Shown: positions 30,160 to 38,914, counted from the stretch's first letter. The stretch: 64,000 bases of DNA from Betaproteobacteria bacterium UBA5216 (GCA_002412495.1 DHVE01000128.1:1-64000), one strand, 5' to 3'. A program made the numbers and translations. The notes: generated from the letters alone by a model not told the origin.

Positions 30160-30506
30160 ACGAACGCGGCAAGGACGCGGAAGCACGCGCGGCGAAATTC
30201 CTTGAAAGCCAGGGCTTGCAAATAGTCGAGCGTAATTATCGCGGCCGTTACGGCGAAATCGACCTGATCGCGCGCGACGGGAAAACGTTGGTATTCGTGG
30301 AAGTGCGCGCCCGCGCGAGCAACGCCTTTGGCGGCGCGGCGGCGAGCATCACTGCCGCCAAGCGCAGCAAGCTCACGCGCACCGCACTGCAATATCTCGC
30401 CACGCTGGGCCGCACGCCGCCGTGCCGCTTTGATGCGGTGCTTATGCGCAACGGCGCCACCGGCGCGGAGCCCGTCGAATGGATACGCGACGCGTTTAGT
30501 GCGTAG
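30156..30506 (+). CDS. yraN: UPF0102 family protein YraN
   Basis: A 116 aa nuclease-fold (restriction-endonuclease-like) family protein of unproven function. GKDAEARAAKFLESQG, NYRGRYGEIDLIARDG and TLVFVEVRAR form the core; the E-x-D and E-V-R residues correspond to the predicted active site, with Arg where Lys is common. The GTG start overlaps the stop of the LpoA-like gene (GTGA), so translation is coupled. Starts upstream in the same frame lie inside that gene and were rejected. Confidence 0.92.
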   Translation: MNERGKDAEARAAKFLESQGLQIVERNYRGRYGEIDLIARDGKTLVFVEVRARASNAFGGAAASITAAKRSKLTRTALQYLATLGRTPPCRFDAVLMRNGATGAEPVEWIRDAFSA

Positions 30507-30611
30507 CGCGGCACGGGGTTCACGCGCGATGTCCGGCGCAGCGCCCCACACAGGCCGCGCCGTCGTGAATGCTCGCTGTACAAATGCCGCGTTCAGGGGC
30601 AAAATAGCGCC

Positions 30612-31202
30612 ATGGATCTCGTAAGCCGCATCGGCGAACTTTTTTCCGAAAGCGCGCACTTGAAGCTGGAGTGCATGGATGCGCTCGCCGGCCCCATCGC
30701 CACGGCCGCGCAATTGATGGTCGATTGTCTTAAGGCCGACGGAAAAATACTTGCCTGCGGCAACGGCGGATCGGCGGCCGATGCCCAGCACTTTTCGGCG
30801 GAGCTGCTTAACCGCTTTGAAAAAGAGCGCCCCGGCCTTGCGGGCCTCGCGCTTACCACCGACAGCTCCACGCTGACCTCGATCGCCAACGATTACGACT
30901 TCGAGCAGGTTTTTTCCAAACAGGTGCGCGCGTTGGGGCGCGCCGGTGATGTGCTGCTGGCCATTTCCACCAGCGGCAACTCCAAAAATGTGATCGCGGC
31001 CATCCAGGCCGCGCATGAGTGTTCGCTCACCGTGGTCGCGCTCACCGGGCGTAACGGCGGTGCGATTGGGGAACTCATGGCCGCAAAAGACGTCCATATC
31101 TGCGTGCCGGCGCAAAGCACGGCACGCATACAAGAAGTACATCTGCTGACGTTGCATTGTTTGTGCGATGCAATCGACTGTCTTTTATTGGGGGTGGATT
31201 AA
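30612..31202 (+). CDS. diaA: SIS-domain protein DiaA/GmhA family
   Basis: A 196 aa sugar-isomerase-fold protein. CGNGGSAADAQHFSAEL (phosphate loop plus metal-binding His/Glu), ISTSGNSKNV and TARIQEVHLLTLHCLCD are conserved. The family includes DiaA, which binds DnaA and stimulates initiation, and GmhA, the sedoheptulose-7-phosphate isomerase of LPS heptose synthesis. Context (LpoA-like, yraN, then a dolP-like gene) favours DiaA. However, metal-ligand residues are kept and an hldE-type gene follows two genes later, so GmhA activity is possible. Confidence 0.88.
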   Translation: MDLVSRIGELFSESAHLKLECMDALAGPIATAAQLMVDCLKADGKILACGNGGSAADAQHFSAELLNRFEKERPGLAGLALTTDSSTLTSIANDYDFEQVFSKQVRALGRAGDVLLAISTSGNSKNVIAAIQAAHECSLTVVALTGRNGGAIGELMAAKDVHICVPAQSTARIQEVHLLTLHCLCDAIDCLLLGVD

Positions 31203-31777
31203 TGCGCAACGTACGAAACATCATCGGATTACTGATCCTTGCGGCATTGCCGTTGCTGAATGGGTGCATGGTCGCAGCCGTGGGCGGCGCGGCGGCCGGC
31301 GGCGTGCTGATGGCGGAAGATCGCCGCACGGTGGGCACCATCACCGAAGATCAGGGGATTGAACTCAAGGCATCGAGCCGCATCGACGACCGGCTGCGCT
31401 CGGCGCACATCAACACCACCAGCTACAACCGGCTGCTGTTGCTCACGGGCGAAGTGCCCAATGCGGCGGCACGCGAGGAAGCCGAACGCATCGCGCGCGG
31501 CATTGAAAACGTGCGCGGCGTTTATAACGAACTGCAAGTGTCGGGCAACAGCGCGCTCACCGTGCGCTCGAATGACTCGTTCATCACCTCCAAGGTCAAA
31601 ACGCGCTTTGTGGATGCGCAAAAGTTCAACGCCATCCATGTCAAAGTGGTCACCGAGAACAGCACCGTTTTCCTGTTGGGGCTGGTCAAGCGCGCGGAAG
31701 CGGATGCAGCGACCGAAGTCGCGCGCACCACGGCAGGCGTGCAAAAGGTCGTGCGGCTGTTTGAATATCTCGACTAG
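31202..31777 (+). CDS. dolP: BON-domain outer-membrane lipoprotein (DolP/YraP-like)
   Basis: A 191 aa predicted lipoprotein: signal MRNVRNIIGLLILAALPLLNGC with lipobox LNGC. Two BON domains follow, about 45-115 (ELKASSRIDDRLRSAHIN ... NVRGVYNEL) and about 120-190 (SFITSKVKTRF ... GVQKVVRLFEYLD). DolP supports outer-membrane integrity and septal wall splitting in E. coli. ATG overlaps the diaA stop (TAATG) and has a G-rich Shine-Dalgarno. Completes the yraMNOP-like operon. Confidence 0.9.
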   Translation: MRNVRNIIGLLILAALPLLNGCMVAAVGGAAAGGVLMAEDRRTVGTITEDQGIELKASSRIDDRLRSAHINTTSYNRLLLLTGEVPNAAAREEAERIARGIENVRGVYNELQVSGNSALTVRSNDSFITSKVKTRFVDAQKFNAIHVKVVTENSTVFLLGLVKRAEADAATEVARTTAGVQKVVRLFEYLD

Positions 31778-31803
31778 GCGTCGCGCGCCTGATTGCCTGC
31801 CGC

Positions 31804-32313
31804 GTGAATTACCCGCCGCCCGCCTTCGAAGCAAAAATTCGCGCGCCGGCGCCCGCCGATAAACTCGCGGCGCACGTGCTAACGCTGCCGCGACCGCTGG
31901 TGTTCACCAACGGCGTGTTCGATGTGCTGCATCGCGGGCATGTCACCTATCTCGCGCAGGCACGCGCGCAAGGCGCAAGTCTGATCGTCGCGCTCAACAG
32001 CGACGCTTCGACGCGCCGCCTCGGCAAGGGTGATGATCGGCCGATCAACCGGCTGGAAGATCGCGCCGCGGTGATCGCATCGCTCGAAGCCGTCAGCGCC
32101 GTGACCTGGTTTGAAGACGACACGCCGCTCGTGCTGATCCGCGCGATACGTCCCGACGTGCTGGTGAAGGGTGGCGATTGGTCCGCCGATGCCATCGTCG
32201 GCGCGAACGACGTGCGTGGCTGGGGCGGCACGGTACATTCGATTCCGTTTCTGCATCAGAAATCGACCACGGCCCTGCTCGCCGCCATCAGAAAAAATGA
32301 TTTAAAACAATAA
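31804..32313 (+). CDS. Heptose-1-phosphate adenylyltransferase-type nucleotidyltransferase (RfaE2 / HldE C-domain)
   Basis: A 169 aa cytidylyltransferase-fold enzyme: FTNGVFDVLHRGHVTYLAQAR (HxGH motif), ALNSDASTRRLGKGDDRPIN, EDRAAVIASL and PDVLVKGGDW. This matches the adenylyltransferase that makes ADP-D-glycero-D-manno-heptose for LPS, as a stand-alone domain without the HldE kinase. GTG 31804 starts 26 bases after dolP. A related glycerol-phosphate nucleotidyltransferase is the alternative. Confidence 0.9.
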   Translation: MNYPPPAFEAKIRAPAPADKLAAHVLTLPRPLVFTNGVFDVLHRGHVTYLAQARAQGASLIVALNSDASTRRLGKGDDRPINRLEDRAAVIASLEAVSAVTWFEDDTPLVLIRAIRPDVLVKGGDWSADAIVGANDVRGWGGTVHSIPFLHQKSTTALLAAIRKNDLKQ

Positions 32314-32343
32314 CTTACATCAATACCGCGCCATGTGGTGATA

Positions 32344-32991
32344 TCACGCCGGGCACGGCACCGCGCGCACCTCGCTCGCCGGCATTTGCGCGCGTATCGC
32401 CGCCAGTTTCGCCACCGTCGCCTCGCTCGGTTCACGCACGTAGAACACCACCTGCCGCAGAAAATTTTCTCGCTTCTCGGCAACCGCGTCGATCACGCCC
32501 CGGCGCTGCAATGATTTCAGAAAAGATTGCGCGGCCTCGTCGCTGCGGAATATGCCGAGCGAAATCGCGTTGCGCCATTCCGTCTTCTCCTGCACGATGG
32601 AATATTCGGTGACGCCCAGTTCCTTCAAGGCCCTGGCGGATTTCTCCGCTTCGTTTCTCGATTTGAGCGGCGGGATATACACCCAGTAGCCACTGGCCTC
32701 CACCATCACACGCTTGAACTGCGACGCCGGCAACCCGAGTTCCTCCATGGCCGCGTCTGCGCGCGCAACCGCCGCGCCCGCGAACGCGCCCCACTCCATG
32801 CATGCCGCCGCGCCCGCCACCCGTGCGTTGGCCTTGCCGGGCGGCGCCACTTCTTTTACCAGGCGGATTTTCTCCGGTGTGATTTCCACTTGCCGGTTAT
32901 GCACTTCGGCGCTGACCGGCGCGCGCAGATAGCGATCCCATGCGAAGAACGCAAGATTGGCCAGAACAAACAGCAGGAAAAGCGCGCGCAT
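32344..32991 (-). CDS. SPOR-domain membrane protein
   Basis: A 215 aa bitopic protein. An N-terminal membrane helix (MRALFLLFVLANLAFFAW) is followed by a linker, then a C-terminal SPOR-like region (about 100-175, with SGYWVYIPPLKSRNEAEK and ISLGIFRSDEAAQSFL). SPOR domains bind glycan strands stripped of peptides at division sites. ATG 32991 starts 4 bases after the coaX stop; a TTG at 33012 is an alternative. Same strand as coaX and birA, likely co-transcribed. Confidence 0.82.
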   Translation of the reverse strand: MRALFLLFVLANLAFFAWDRYLRAPVSAEVHNRQVEITPEKIRLVKEVAPPGKANARVAGAAACMEWGAFAGAAVARADAAMEELGLPASQFKRVMVEASGYWVYIPPLKSRNEAEKSARALKELGVTEYSIVQEKTEWRNAISLGIFRSDEAAQSFLKSLQRRGVIDAVAEKRENFLRQVVFYVREPSEATVAKLAAIRAQMPASEVRAVPCPA

Positions 32992-32995
32992 GGCG

Positions 32996-33745
32996 TTAGC
33001 GTTGTTTTGCAATTTCGAGCAAGCCCTCGAGCACCAGATTATCCACCAGCTCCACCGCGACGTTAAGCCTCGGTTTGATCAACGCCGCCGCGCCGCCCGA
33101 CAGCACGACAAGCGGCGAGCCTTGGCCGGTTTCTTCCATGTACCCGCGCATGCGGTCGATGGCGCCGGCAAGCGCATTGATCGCGCCGCTCATGATGGCG
33201 TCCGCCGTGTTGTCCGGAAAATAATAAAACGCCCCGTGCCGCAATCGCAATTGCGCGGTACCGCTGTCGAGCGACGCGCGCATAAGGTCCAGCCCCGGCA
33301 CGATTACACCACCGAGAAACACGCCTTCCGCAGACAATGCATCGACCGTCATGGTGGTCCCCGCGTTAACGATCACGCAGGCGCGTCCGGTTCGCCCATA
33401 CAATTTCCACGCCGCGATCAAACCCGCCCAGCGGTCAGAGCCGAGTTGCGTCGGATCGGCGTATCCGCTGCGCACGCCGCATTGTTCGTCGCGCCCCGTA
33501 ACCCAGCGCGGCACCACGCCAACCCCGCCCAGCGCGCGCGTCAAAGCCTCGCGTACCCGTTCGCCCGCCACATTGGACACGACGATGCATGCCGGCGCCG
33601 GCAGCTCTTTTAATACCGCACCGAACGTATCCGCCTCGGCTGTCGCCAGCCACCCGCGCCGCAACCAGCCGGTACCGTCGGCAATACCCCACTTGATGCG
33701 GCTGTTGCCGGCGTCAATGGCGAGTATGTTCACCCCGGCGTTCAT
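32996..33745 (-). CDS. coaX: Type III pantothenate kinase
   Basis: First enzyme of CoA biosynthesis, ASKHA fold (249 aa). ILAIDAGNSRIKWG (phosphate-1), GSDRWAGLIAAW, VIVNAGTTMTVDAL (catalytic Asp region) and VVLSGGAAAL are visible. ATG 33745 overlaps the birA stop (ATGA). The in-frame upstream extension to 33925 is antisense-like Arg/Ala-rich sequence inside birA and was dropped. Confidence 0.95.
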   Translation of the reverse strand: MNAGVNILAIDAGNSRIKWGIADGTGWLRRGWLATAEADTFGAVLKELPAPACIVVSNVAGERVREALTRALGGVGVVPRWVTGRDEQCGVRSGYADPTQLGSDRWAGLIAAWKLYGRTGRACVIVNAGTTMTVDALSAEGVFLGGVIVPGLDLMRASLDSGTAQLRLRHGAFYYFPDNTADAIMSGAINALAGAIDRMRGYMEETGQGSPLVVLSGGAAALIKPRLNVAVELVDNLVLEGLLEIAKQR

Positions 33746-34725
33746 ACGGCTCGCCCCGCCGCGCGCAAACTGACATCGCCGCTGTGAAACGGCAGCACGC
33801 CGCGCGCGGTTTCGAGCAACAGCGATCCATCCGCGCCCACGCCGCGCGCCACACCCGATTCGCGCGCGCCGTTGGGCAGCGCCAGCCGCACCGCGCAACC
33901 CTGATGCACATGATGGCGCTGCCAATCCTCGCGAAACGGCTGAAAGCCCTCGCGTTCGAATTCCAGCAGCGTTTTATTGAACTCGTTCAACAACGCCGCC
34001 AACAATTGATTCCGATCCACCGCATGCTCCAATATCGTTTCAAGATCGGCAGACGCCTGATCAATTTTTTCGCGGGTCGCGGGCGACAAACGCACATTGA
34101 CCCCGACACCAATCACCACGGCGCTCGGCCCCAGCGCCTCGCCCTGCATCTCGATCAAAATGCCGGCGATTTTGCGACCGCGCCACAATACATCGTTGGG
34201 CCATTTCAAACCCGCTCCCGTGACGCCCAAGGTTTCCAGTGCGCGCACCACCGCCAGCCCGGCGGCCAGACTCAAACCGGCGAGCGTTGCCGCACCCTGC
34301 GAAAACCGCCACAGCACCGAGAACGTCAGCGCGCCGCCCACCGCCGCATGCCACGGCCGGTTCAGGCGGCCACGCCCCGCGCGCTGCCATTCGGCGGCGA
34401 TCACACTCGCGTGTGACGCCCCCGCCTGCGCGCGCTGCAGCAACAGTGTGTTGGTCGAATCGACTTCGTCCGCTACTTCCACGTTAAACGGCGCCGCATC
34501 GCCCAGCCATTGATGGATTTTCGCGGCATCCAGCATGGAAATCGGTTGCGACAGCCGGTAGCCGCGCCCGCGCACGCTGAACACATCGAGACCCGAGGCC
34601 TCGATTTCCTGCACGGCATTCCACACGGTCGCGCGCGACAGGCCGGTGGCGTGCGCCAGCGCCGCGCCGGAACGAAATTCGCCGTCGGCCAGCAGACGCA
34701 ACAAGTGATAAGCAAGCGGTTTCAT
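33742..34725 (-). CDS. birA: Biotin--[acetyl-CoA-carboxylase] ligase / biotin repressor BirA
   Basis: Attaches biotin to BCCP and, with its DNA-binding domain, can repress biotin genes (327 aa). An N-terminal winged helix (about 1-65, ATGLSRATVWNAVQEIEASG) precedes the catalytic domain with DEVDSTNTLL, AEWQRAGRGRLNRPWHA, LKWPNDVLWRGRKIAGILIE and GVGVNV. The biotin-binding GRGR motif is intact. ATG 34725 was chosen over the upstream in-frame start at 34818. Divergent from a Bug gene. Coupled to coaX. Confidence 0.96.
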   Translation of the reverse strand: MKPLAYHLLRLLADGEFRSGAALAHATGLSRATVWNAVQEIEASGLDVFSVRGRGYRLSQPISMLDAAKIHQWLGDAAPFNVEVADEVDSTNTLLLQRAQAGASHASVIAAEWQRAGRGRLNRPWHAAVGGALTFSVLWRFSQGAATLAGLSLAAGLAVVRALETLGVTGAGLKWPNDVLWRGRKIAGILIEMQGEALGPSAVVIGVGVNVRLSPATREKIDQASADLETILEHAVDRNQLLAALLNEFNKTLLEFEREGFQPFREDWQRHHVHQGCAVRLALPNGARESGVARGVGADGSLLLETARGVLPFHSGDVSLRAAGRAV

Positions 34726-34780
34726 GGAGAGCGCCAAGGATACTACGCCGCCACGCACTCTGTAGTGCTCCGTGGCGGGT

Positions 34781-34809
34781 TCGACAGCATCGCGTGGCGC
34801 GACTACACT
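34781..34809 (+). promoter_or_regulatory. Promoter of the Bug gene at 34842
   Basis: TCGACA (34781-34786), 17-base spacer, TACACT (34804-34809), about 32 bases before the start codon. Five of six and four of six matches to the sigma70 consensus. Confidence 0.55.
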
Positions 34810-34841
34810 AGAATCCATAAATCAAACTTGAGGAGTGTTCC

Positions 34842-35834
34842 ATGCGCAGTTCCACCACCGCCCGCAAACTCACCGCCACCCTGACAACCCTGGTTGCCAT
34901 CGGCATGGCGCTGCCCTCGGCCGCCCACGCACAAAGCTGGCCGGCCAAACCCATACGCATGCTGATACCGTACCCGGCGGGCGGCACCTCGGACATACTC
35001 GCCCGCATGATCGGCCCCGAACTCACCAAGGCGTGGGGACCGCAAATCGTGGTGGACAACCGCGTCGGCGCAAACGGCAACATCGCCATGGAGATCACGG
35101 CGCGTTCTCCCGCCGACGGTTACAGCACGGTGCTCACTGATCTGGGTAATCTGGTGATCAGCCCCAGCATGTATTCCAAGCTGCCTTTCGATATTCAGCG
35201 CGACCTTTCACCCATCGCCATGGTGTCGTACTCAGCGCACTTGCTGACAGTGCATCCGAGCGTACCGGTGAAAACCGTAAAGGAGTTAATTGCGCTTGCC
35301 AAGGCCAGCCCCGGCAAGCTGAACTACCCGGCCGGGTTGGGCAGCGCCGTTCATCTGGCCGGGCTATCGCTCGAACAGCGCACCGGCGCAAAGTGGGTGT
35401 ACGTGCCGACCAAGGGCGGGCAGGCGTCGATCATGACGCTGGCCACCGGTGAAGGCGATCTTTTGTTCATGGGTATGTTGCAAACGCTGCCGCACGTCAA
35501 GGCGGGCCGTTTGAAACTGATCGCGGTGTCCAGCGAAAAGCGCGATCCCAATCTGCCCAATGTGCCCACGGTCAGCGAGACCGCGGGACTGGAAGGGTTC
35601 GTCACCGGCTCGTATCAGGGCATCATGGGACCGTCGAAAATCCCCGCCGACATCGTGAATAAATTCAACACCGAAGTGAACCGCATCATCGCACTGCCCG
35701 ACGTCAAGGAAAAACTCGCGTCATACGGTACCGTGGCGCTGCCGATGTCACCCGCCGACATGGGCAAGTGGCTGGCCACCGAACAGGCGCGCTGGGGCAA
35801 AGTGGTCAAGGCCAGCGGATTCAAAATTGAATAA
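34842..35834 (+). CDS. Bug/TctC-type periplasmic receptor
   Basis: A 330 aa TctC-family receptor with signal peptide ending SAAHAQ, then WPAKPIRMLIPYPAGGTSDILARMIG, VDNRVGANGNIAME, SPADGYSTVL and VYVPTKGG. Shine-Dalgarno GAGGAG precedes ATG 34842 and a promoter lies upstream. It is much closer to the Bug at 50,319 than to the others (shared PSMY-KLPFDI-RDL, PTKGGQ-S, LKLIAVSSE and GKWLATE). A Bug remnant lies downstream. No catabolic gene is adjacent, so the ligand cannot be guessed. Confidence 0.93.
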   Translation: MRSSTTARKLTATLTTLVAIGMALPSAAHAQSWPAKPIRMLIPYPAGGTSDILARMIGPELTKAWGPQIVVDNRVGANGNIAMEITARSPADGYSTVLTDLGNLVISPSMYSKLPFDIQRDLSPIAMVSYSAHLLTVHPSVPVKTVKELIALAKASPGKLNYPAGLGSAVHLAGLSLEQRTGAKWVYVPTKGGQASIMTLATGEGDLLFMGMLQTLPHVKAGRLKLIAVSSEKRDPNLPNVPTVSETAGLEGFVTGSYQGIMGPSKIPADIVNKFNTEVNRIIALPDVKEKLASYGTVALPMSPADMGKWLATEQARWGKVVKASGFKIE

Positions 35835-35929
35835 ATCTCGATAAAAAACAGTCAAAATCAATCTCGCACATACTTCAGACTGACAAGCGTGTCGCCACGG
35901 CTATAGCGCACTTCGGGTAAAGTTATCAG

Positions 35930-36160
35930 TAGCCGGCCACGGCGGCAGCCGCTTTTACGTGCAGCCAGTTCATCGCGGATCTGCGCAAGACCATCGTCGA
36001 AGGGTGGGCGCCCGGAATCAAGGCGACCACCTTACACGACATGCTGACCACGGGCGGCACCGAAAAAAGGAATTCGCCGATCACATCCAGCGCGAAATTG
36101 TTAAGTGGGCGAAAGTCATCAAGGATGCCGGGGTACGGCTGGAGCGATTCCCGGGGGAGC
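35930..36160 (+). pseudogene. Bug receptor C-terminal remnant
   Basis: A degenerate plus-strand stretch ends with EIVKWAKVIKDAG and VRLE, the classical end of a TctC/Bug receptor, preceded by frame-broken sequence resembling the LRKTIVEG..ALPDV region. No start, no signal peptide and no intact body remain. It directly follows an intact Bug gene, so it may be the tail of a deleted tandem copy. Confidence 0.65.
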
Positions 36161-36198
36161 GAACGCGACACATTAGCATAGACAGTGGGAGGTCTCTC

Positions 36199-37224
36199 TC
36201 AATCGCAGCCTCTCAGAATTCTCTTCACGCAATCGCGCACCCATTGTTCTGCCGCAGAAAGTTGCCGCTTGCTCATTTGAGCGGCAATAATTTTCCGATT
36301 GACGCGCGCATCCGCGTTGCCCAACGCAGCGCCGAGAGTCAACCAGGCGTGTGCGCGAACATAATCCTGCTCGACGCCTTGACCGAAGGCATACATCCAG
36401 CCCAAATTATGTTGTGACGCCGAGCTGCCCTGCGATGCCGCGAGGCGATACCACTTCAACGCTTCCGCATGGTTTTGCGGCACACCCACCCCGTTGTGCA
36501 GTACCACGGCAAGATTATGTTGCGCCTGAATATCGCCTTGGATAGCGGCCTTACGCCACCACTGGGCGGCTTCTGCGAAATTCTGCACCACACCTCGCCC
36601 TGCCTTGTACATCTCTGCGAGATGGTTTTGTGCGATCACCAGTCCCTGCGCCGCAGCGAGATGAAACCATCTCGCCGCTTCGGCGGAATTCTGCGGCACT
36701 CCTTCGCCGTCAAGGTACATCTCGCCGATACTGTTTTGCGCGAGTGCATAACCTAGCGCCGCCGACTGACGATACCACCGAAGCGCTTCAGCAAAGTCTT
36801 GCGCAACGCCATGCCCGTTATAATGCATAGCGCCAAGGTTGTTTTGCGCCATTGCATAACCTTGCGCCGCCGACATGCGAAACCAGCGCACCGCTTCGGC
36901 ATAATTCCGCGGAACGCCTTCGCCATTGAGATACAGGGCGCCAAGGTTGTTTTGTGCGCCAGCATGACCCTGCGCCGCCGACTGCCTATACCACTTCAAG
37001 GCCTCGGCAAAACTCTGTATGACACCACGTCCTTCGTAATATCGCTCACCCAAGGAAAATTGCGCACCCGAGTCTCTCTTTGCCGCCAGTGCGGCGGTTT
37101 GTGACACTGTCGCAGGAGAGTTGTCGTGGTCCATCGCCGTCGTGGACACTCCATAGCCCACGAGCGCGGCTAGCAACACATAGCTCACTACACTTTTTGC
37201 GCGACCGCCAACATCAACCCTCAT
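36199..37224 (-). CDS. Secreted Sel1-repeat protein
   Basis: A 341 aa protein with an N-terminal signal or membrane segment (VVSYVLLAALVGYGVSTTA) and seven tandem 36-residue Sel1-like repeats (about 53-305), each of the form A..LG.MY..G.GV.QNFAEA.KWYR.AA.QG. The repeats are visible as 108-bp near-repeats in the DNA. Sel1 proteins scaffold protein complexes or signal transduction in the periplasm. ATG 37224 has GGAG eight bases upstream. Divergent from the response regulator, with the shared bipartite DNA element between them. Confidence 0.9.
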   Translation of the reverse strand: MRVDVGGRAKSVVSYVLLAALVGYGVSTTAMDHDNSPATVSQTAALAAKRDSGAQFSLGERYYEGRGVIQSFAEALKWYRQSAAQGHAGAQNNLGALYLNGEGVPRNYAEAVRWFRMSAAQGYAMAQNNLGAMHYNGHGVAQDFAEALRWYRQSAALGYALAQNSIGEMYLDGEGVPQNSAEAARWFHLAAAQGLVIAQNHLAEMYKAGRGVVQNFAEAAQWWRKAAIQGDIQAQHNLAVVLHNGVGVPQNHAEALKWYRLAASQGSSASQHNLGWMYAFGQGVEQDYVRAHAWLTLGAALGNADARVNRKIIAAQMSKRQLSAAEQWVRDCVKRILRGCD

Positions 37225-37293
37225 CGTCAGTCTCCGGCCTTAAGCATCGACGACCACTGATGATCAAAAATGCCACAAACGCGGAAATTCGTT

Positions 37294-37338
37294 AACTAGA
37301 CGAAGGTCGGGCTCCAACCACAACATGGTCGTACGACC
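37294..37338. promoter_or_regulatory. Bipartite element, copy 1 (sel1 / response-regulator intergenic region)
   Basis: AACTAGACGAAGGTCGG (37294-37310) and the perfect palindrome GGTCGTACGACC (37327-37338). A closely similar pair with almost the same spacing occurs at 38915-38958. The palindrome is centred about 61 bases before the predicted response-regulator transcription start, an activator-like position. Confidence 0.6.
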
Positions 37339-37358
37339 GCAGCGGATAAACTGTGACG

Positions 37359-37387
37359 TTGGAAAATTCGCCATAAAAAATTAAAAT
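37359..37387 (+). promoter_or_regulatory. Promoter of the response-regulator gene
   Basis: TTGGAA (37359-37364), 17-base spacer, TAAAAT (37382-37387). The expected start is at about 37394, only one or two bases before ATG 37396, and no Shine-Dalgarno is visible. The mRNA may therefore be leaderless. Confidence 0.5.
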
Positions 37388-37395
37388 AGCGCTCC

Positions 37396-38031
37396 ATGAA
37401 GTTTCTCGTCGTCGATGATCATGCGCTGGTGCGCGAAGGGCTGCGCCACACCCTCGAATTGCTGGCGAATGACGTCACTGTCTTTGGGGCCGCCAATGCC
37501 AACGATGCTTACGCGTTGGCGGATCAATATATCGATGATCTTAGCCTGGTGCTGCTTGATCTGAATTTGCCGGGCATCGATGGCCATGCTGTGATGCGGG
37601 AACTGCATCGCCGCCATGCCAACTTGCCCGTGGCGATACTGTCGGCATCGGACGACACCGTAGGGGTGGTGAGCGCATTGAAAATGGGCGCCGTGGGTTT
37701 TATCCCGAAATCCTCGACGCACGAAATCACATTGCAGGCGCTACGCCTGATACTTTCCGGTGGCGTTTACATACCGCCGCAGGCGCTGGGTCTGGCGGGG
37801 CTAGACATTTCCGGCGCGGCAAGCGCTTCCGCCGTCAAGCCGGCGCTGACTGCGAGACAAACCGAAGTCCTATGCCTGATCGCTTTAGGAAAGCCCAACA
37901 AGATCATCGCCGATGAACTCAAAATTACCGAGGCCACGGTAAAAACGCATGTCACCGATATCATGCGCGCGCTGAAAGTCACCAATCGCGCGCAAGCGGG
38001 CGTAGCCGCGCGGCGGCTGGGGTTTGGTTAA
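37396..38031 (+). CDS. NarL/FixJ-type response regulator
   Basis: A 211 aa two-component regulator. The receiver domain (1-120) has VVDDHALVREGL, phospho-acceptor Asp in VLLDLNLPGIDG (about residue 54), SASDD and the Lys of IPKSSTHE. The C-terminal LuxR-type HTH (about 148-210) has LTARQTEVLCLIALGKPNKIIADELKITEATVKTHV. The hybrid histidine kinase at 38,966-40,738 is the likely partner. The bipartite element upstream is a candidate own target (inference). Confidence 0.94.
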   Translation: MKFLVVDDHALVREGLRHTLELLANDVTVFGAANANDAYALADQYIDDLSLVLLDLNLPGIDGHAVMRELHRRHANLPVAILSASDDTVGVVSALKMGAVGFIPKSSTHEITLQALRLILSGGVYIPPQALGLAGLDISGAASASAVKPALTARQTEVLCLIALGKPNKIIADELKITEATVKTHVTDIMRALKVTNRAQAGVAARRLGFG

Positions 38032-38185
38032 CAAACACGCCAAAAAATCCCTTTTCAAAGCCATTTCGCAACGACAAAGCTCGTGCGGGAAGAGACTCCC
38101 CACGCCGCAGGTCACGAAGGAGAACGACGGGGCGTGGAACCGTCAAACAGTAGCCTTACGCGCCCTACCCGAATATCCCGCGCAG

Positions 38186-38593
38186 TCAGCCGGAATGCGC
38201 GAAATCAATAAGCTCGCTGGCCTTGCCGCGCGCAGCGTGCCGTTTCCTGTTGAACACTGTCGCGACGACAATTGCCAGACATGCCAGCGCGTTTCCCAGA
38301 AATATCATGGCCAGAACAAAATCACCGGCACACACAAGTGCGTAAGCGATGGTTGTGACGTGCGAAAGGAAAAATAGCCCCCAAGTGGCATATGAAATCG
38401 CCGATGCGCCATTTCTATCTTGTGTGGCCTTGATGATCTGCGGGATATAAGCGACGATGCGCACGGTATTGGCCACCGTGAATGCACTAAGAACGGCGGC
38501 GGCAAGCCATGGGTAATTCATGTCCAAATAAGCTTTCGCCGCTGGCCCATAATCAGCAACAAATTTTATGACGTCATCGAGATACACAAACAT
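38186..38593 (-). CDS. PQ-loop / SemiSWEET-like small membrane protein
   Basis: A 135 aa protein with three hydrophobic segments (about 29-47, 70-85, 92-112). A PQ-loop motif YIPQIIKATQDRNGASAIS is followed by ATWGLFFLSHVTTI, resembling SemiSWEET half-transporters. ATG 38593 is preceded by AGGTAAGGT. It follows the 56 aa membrane protein gene on the same strand and may share its transcript. Function and substrate are not known. Confidence 0.75.
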   Translation of the reverse strand: MFVYLDDVIKFVADYGPAAKAYLDMNYPWLAAAVLSAFTVANTVRIVAYIPQIIKATQDRNGASAISYATWGLFFLSHVTTIAYALVCAGDFVLAMIFLGNALACLAIVVATVFNRKRHAARGKASELIDFAHSG

Positions 38594-38655
38594 ACCTTAC
38601 CTGCATGATCAATTAAGAAAGATGGCGCCTGTTTTCGGCAACTGGCCACTGCCAT

Positions 38656-38826
38656 TCAAGCCCAATAGTCGTGAGGCGTCGATCCGGGATGGTCAACGCG
38701 TGGAATCTGCTCATTGCCATCTAGTGTCTCCGCATCTGTCTTCTTGGCAGACTGAAAACATAGCCACGCACCAAGTCCCAACCCGGCCAAGAAGAGTCCC
38801 TGGCTCAGAAGAATCAACTGGTCCAT
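38656..38826 (-). CDS. Small single-pass membrane protein (56 aa)
   Basis: MDQLILLSQGLFLAGLGLGAW starts a 56 aa protein with one N-terminal hydrophobic helix and a hydrophilic tail ending HDYWA. The start at 38826 is supported by GGGAGG five bases upstream; a longer in-frame start at 38916 would run into the regulatory element. No family recognised. It lies directly downstream of copy 2 of the bipartite element. Confidence 0.6.
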   Translation of the reverse strand: MDQLILLSQGLFLAGLGLGAWLCFQSAKKTDAETLDGNEQIPRVDHPGSTPHDYWA

Positions 38827-38914
38827 GTCAGCCTCCCGTAGTTCGACAAGCAGTCCGATCAAATCGGCCTTGGCTCCGTCAACAAGAATGGTGGAGAAAG
38901 TAATGCGCGAAAAC

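Noticed and set aside
29928..31157. 409-codon minus-strand frame
   Set aside because: Antisense to three genes of the yraMNO-like operon; composition typical of a shadow frame.
36199..37104. 108-bp tandem repeats as a CRISPR-like or satellite array
   Set aside because: The repeats are in frame, encode Sel1 units and differ at third codon positions, so they are protein repeats.
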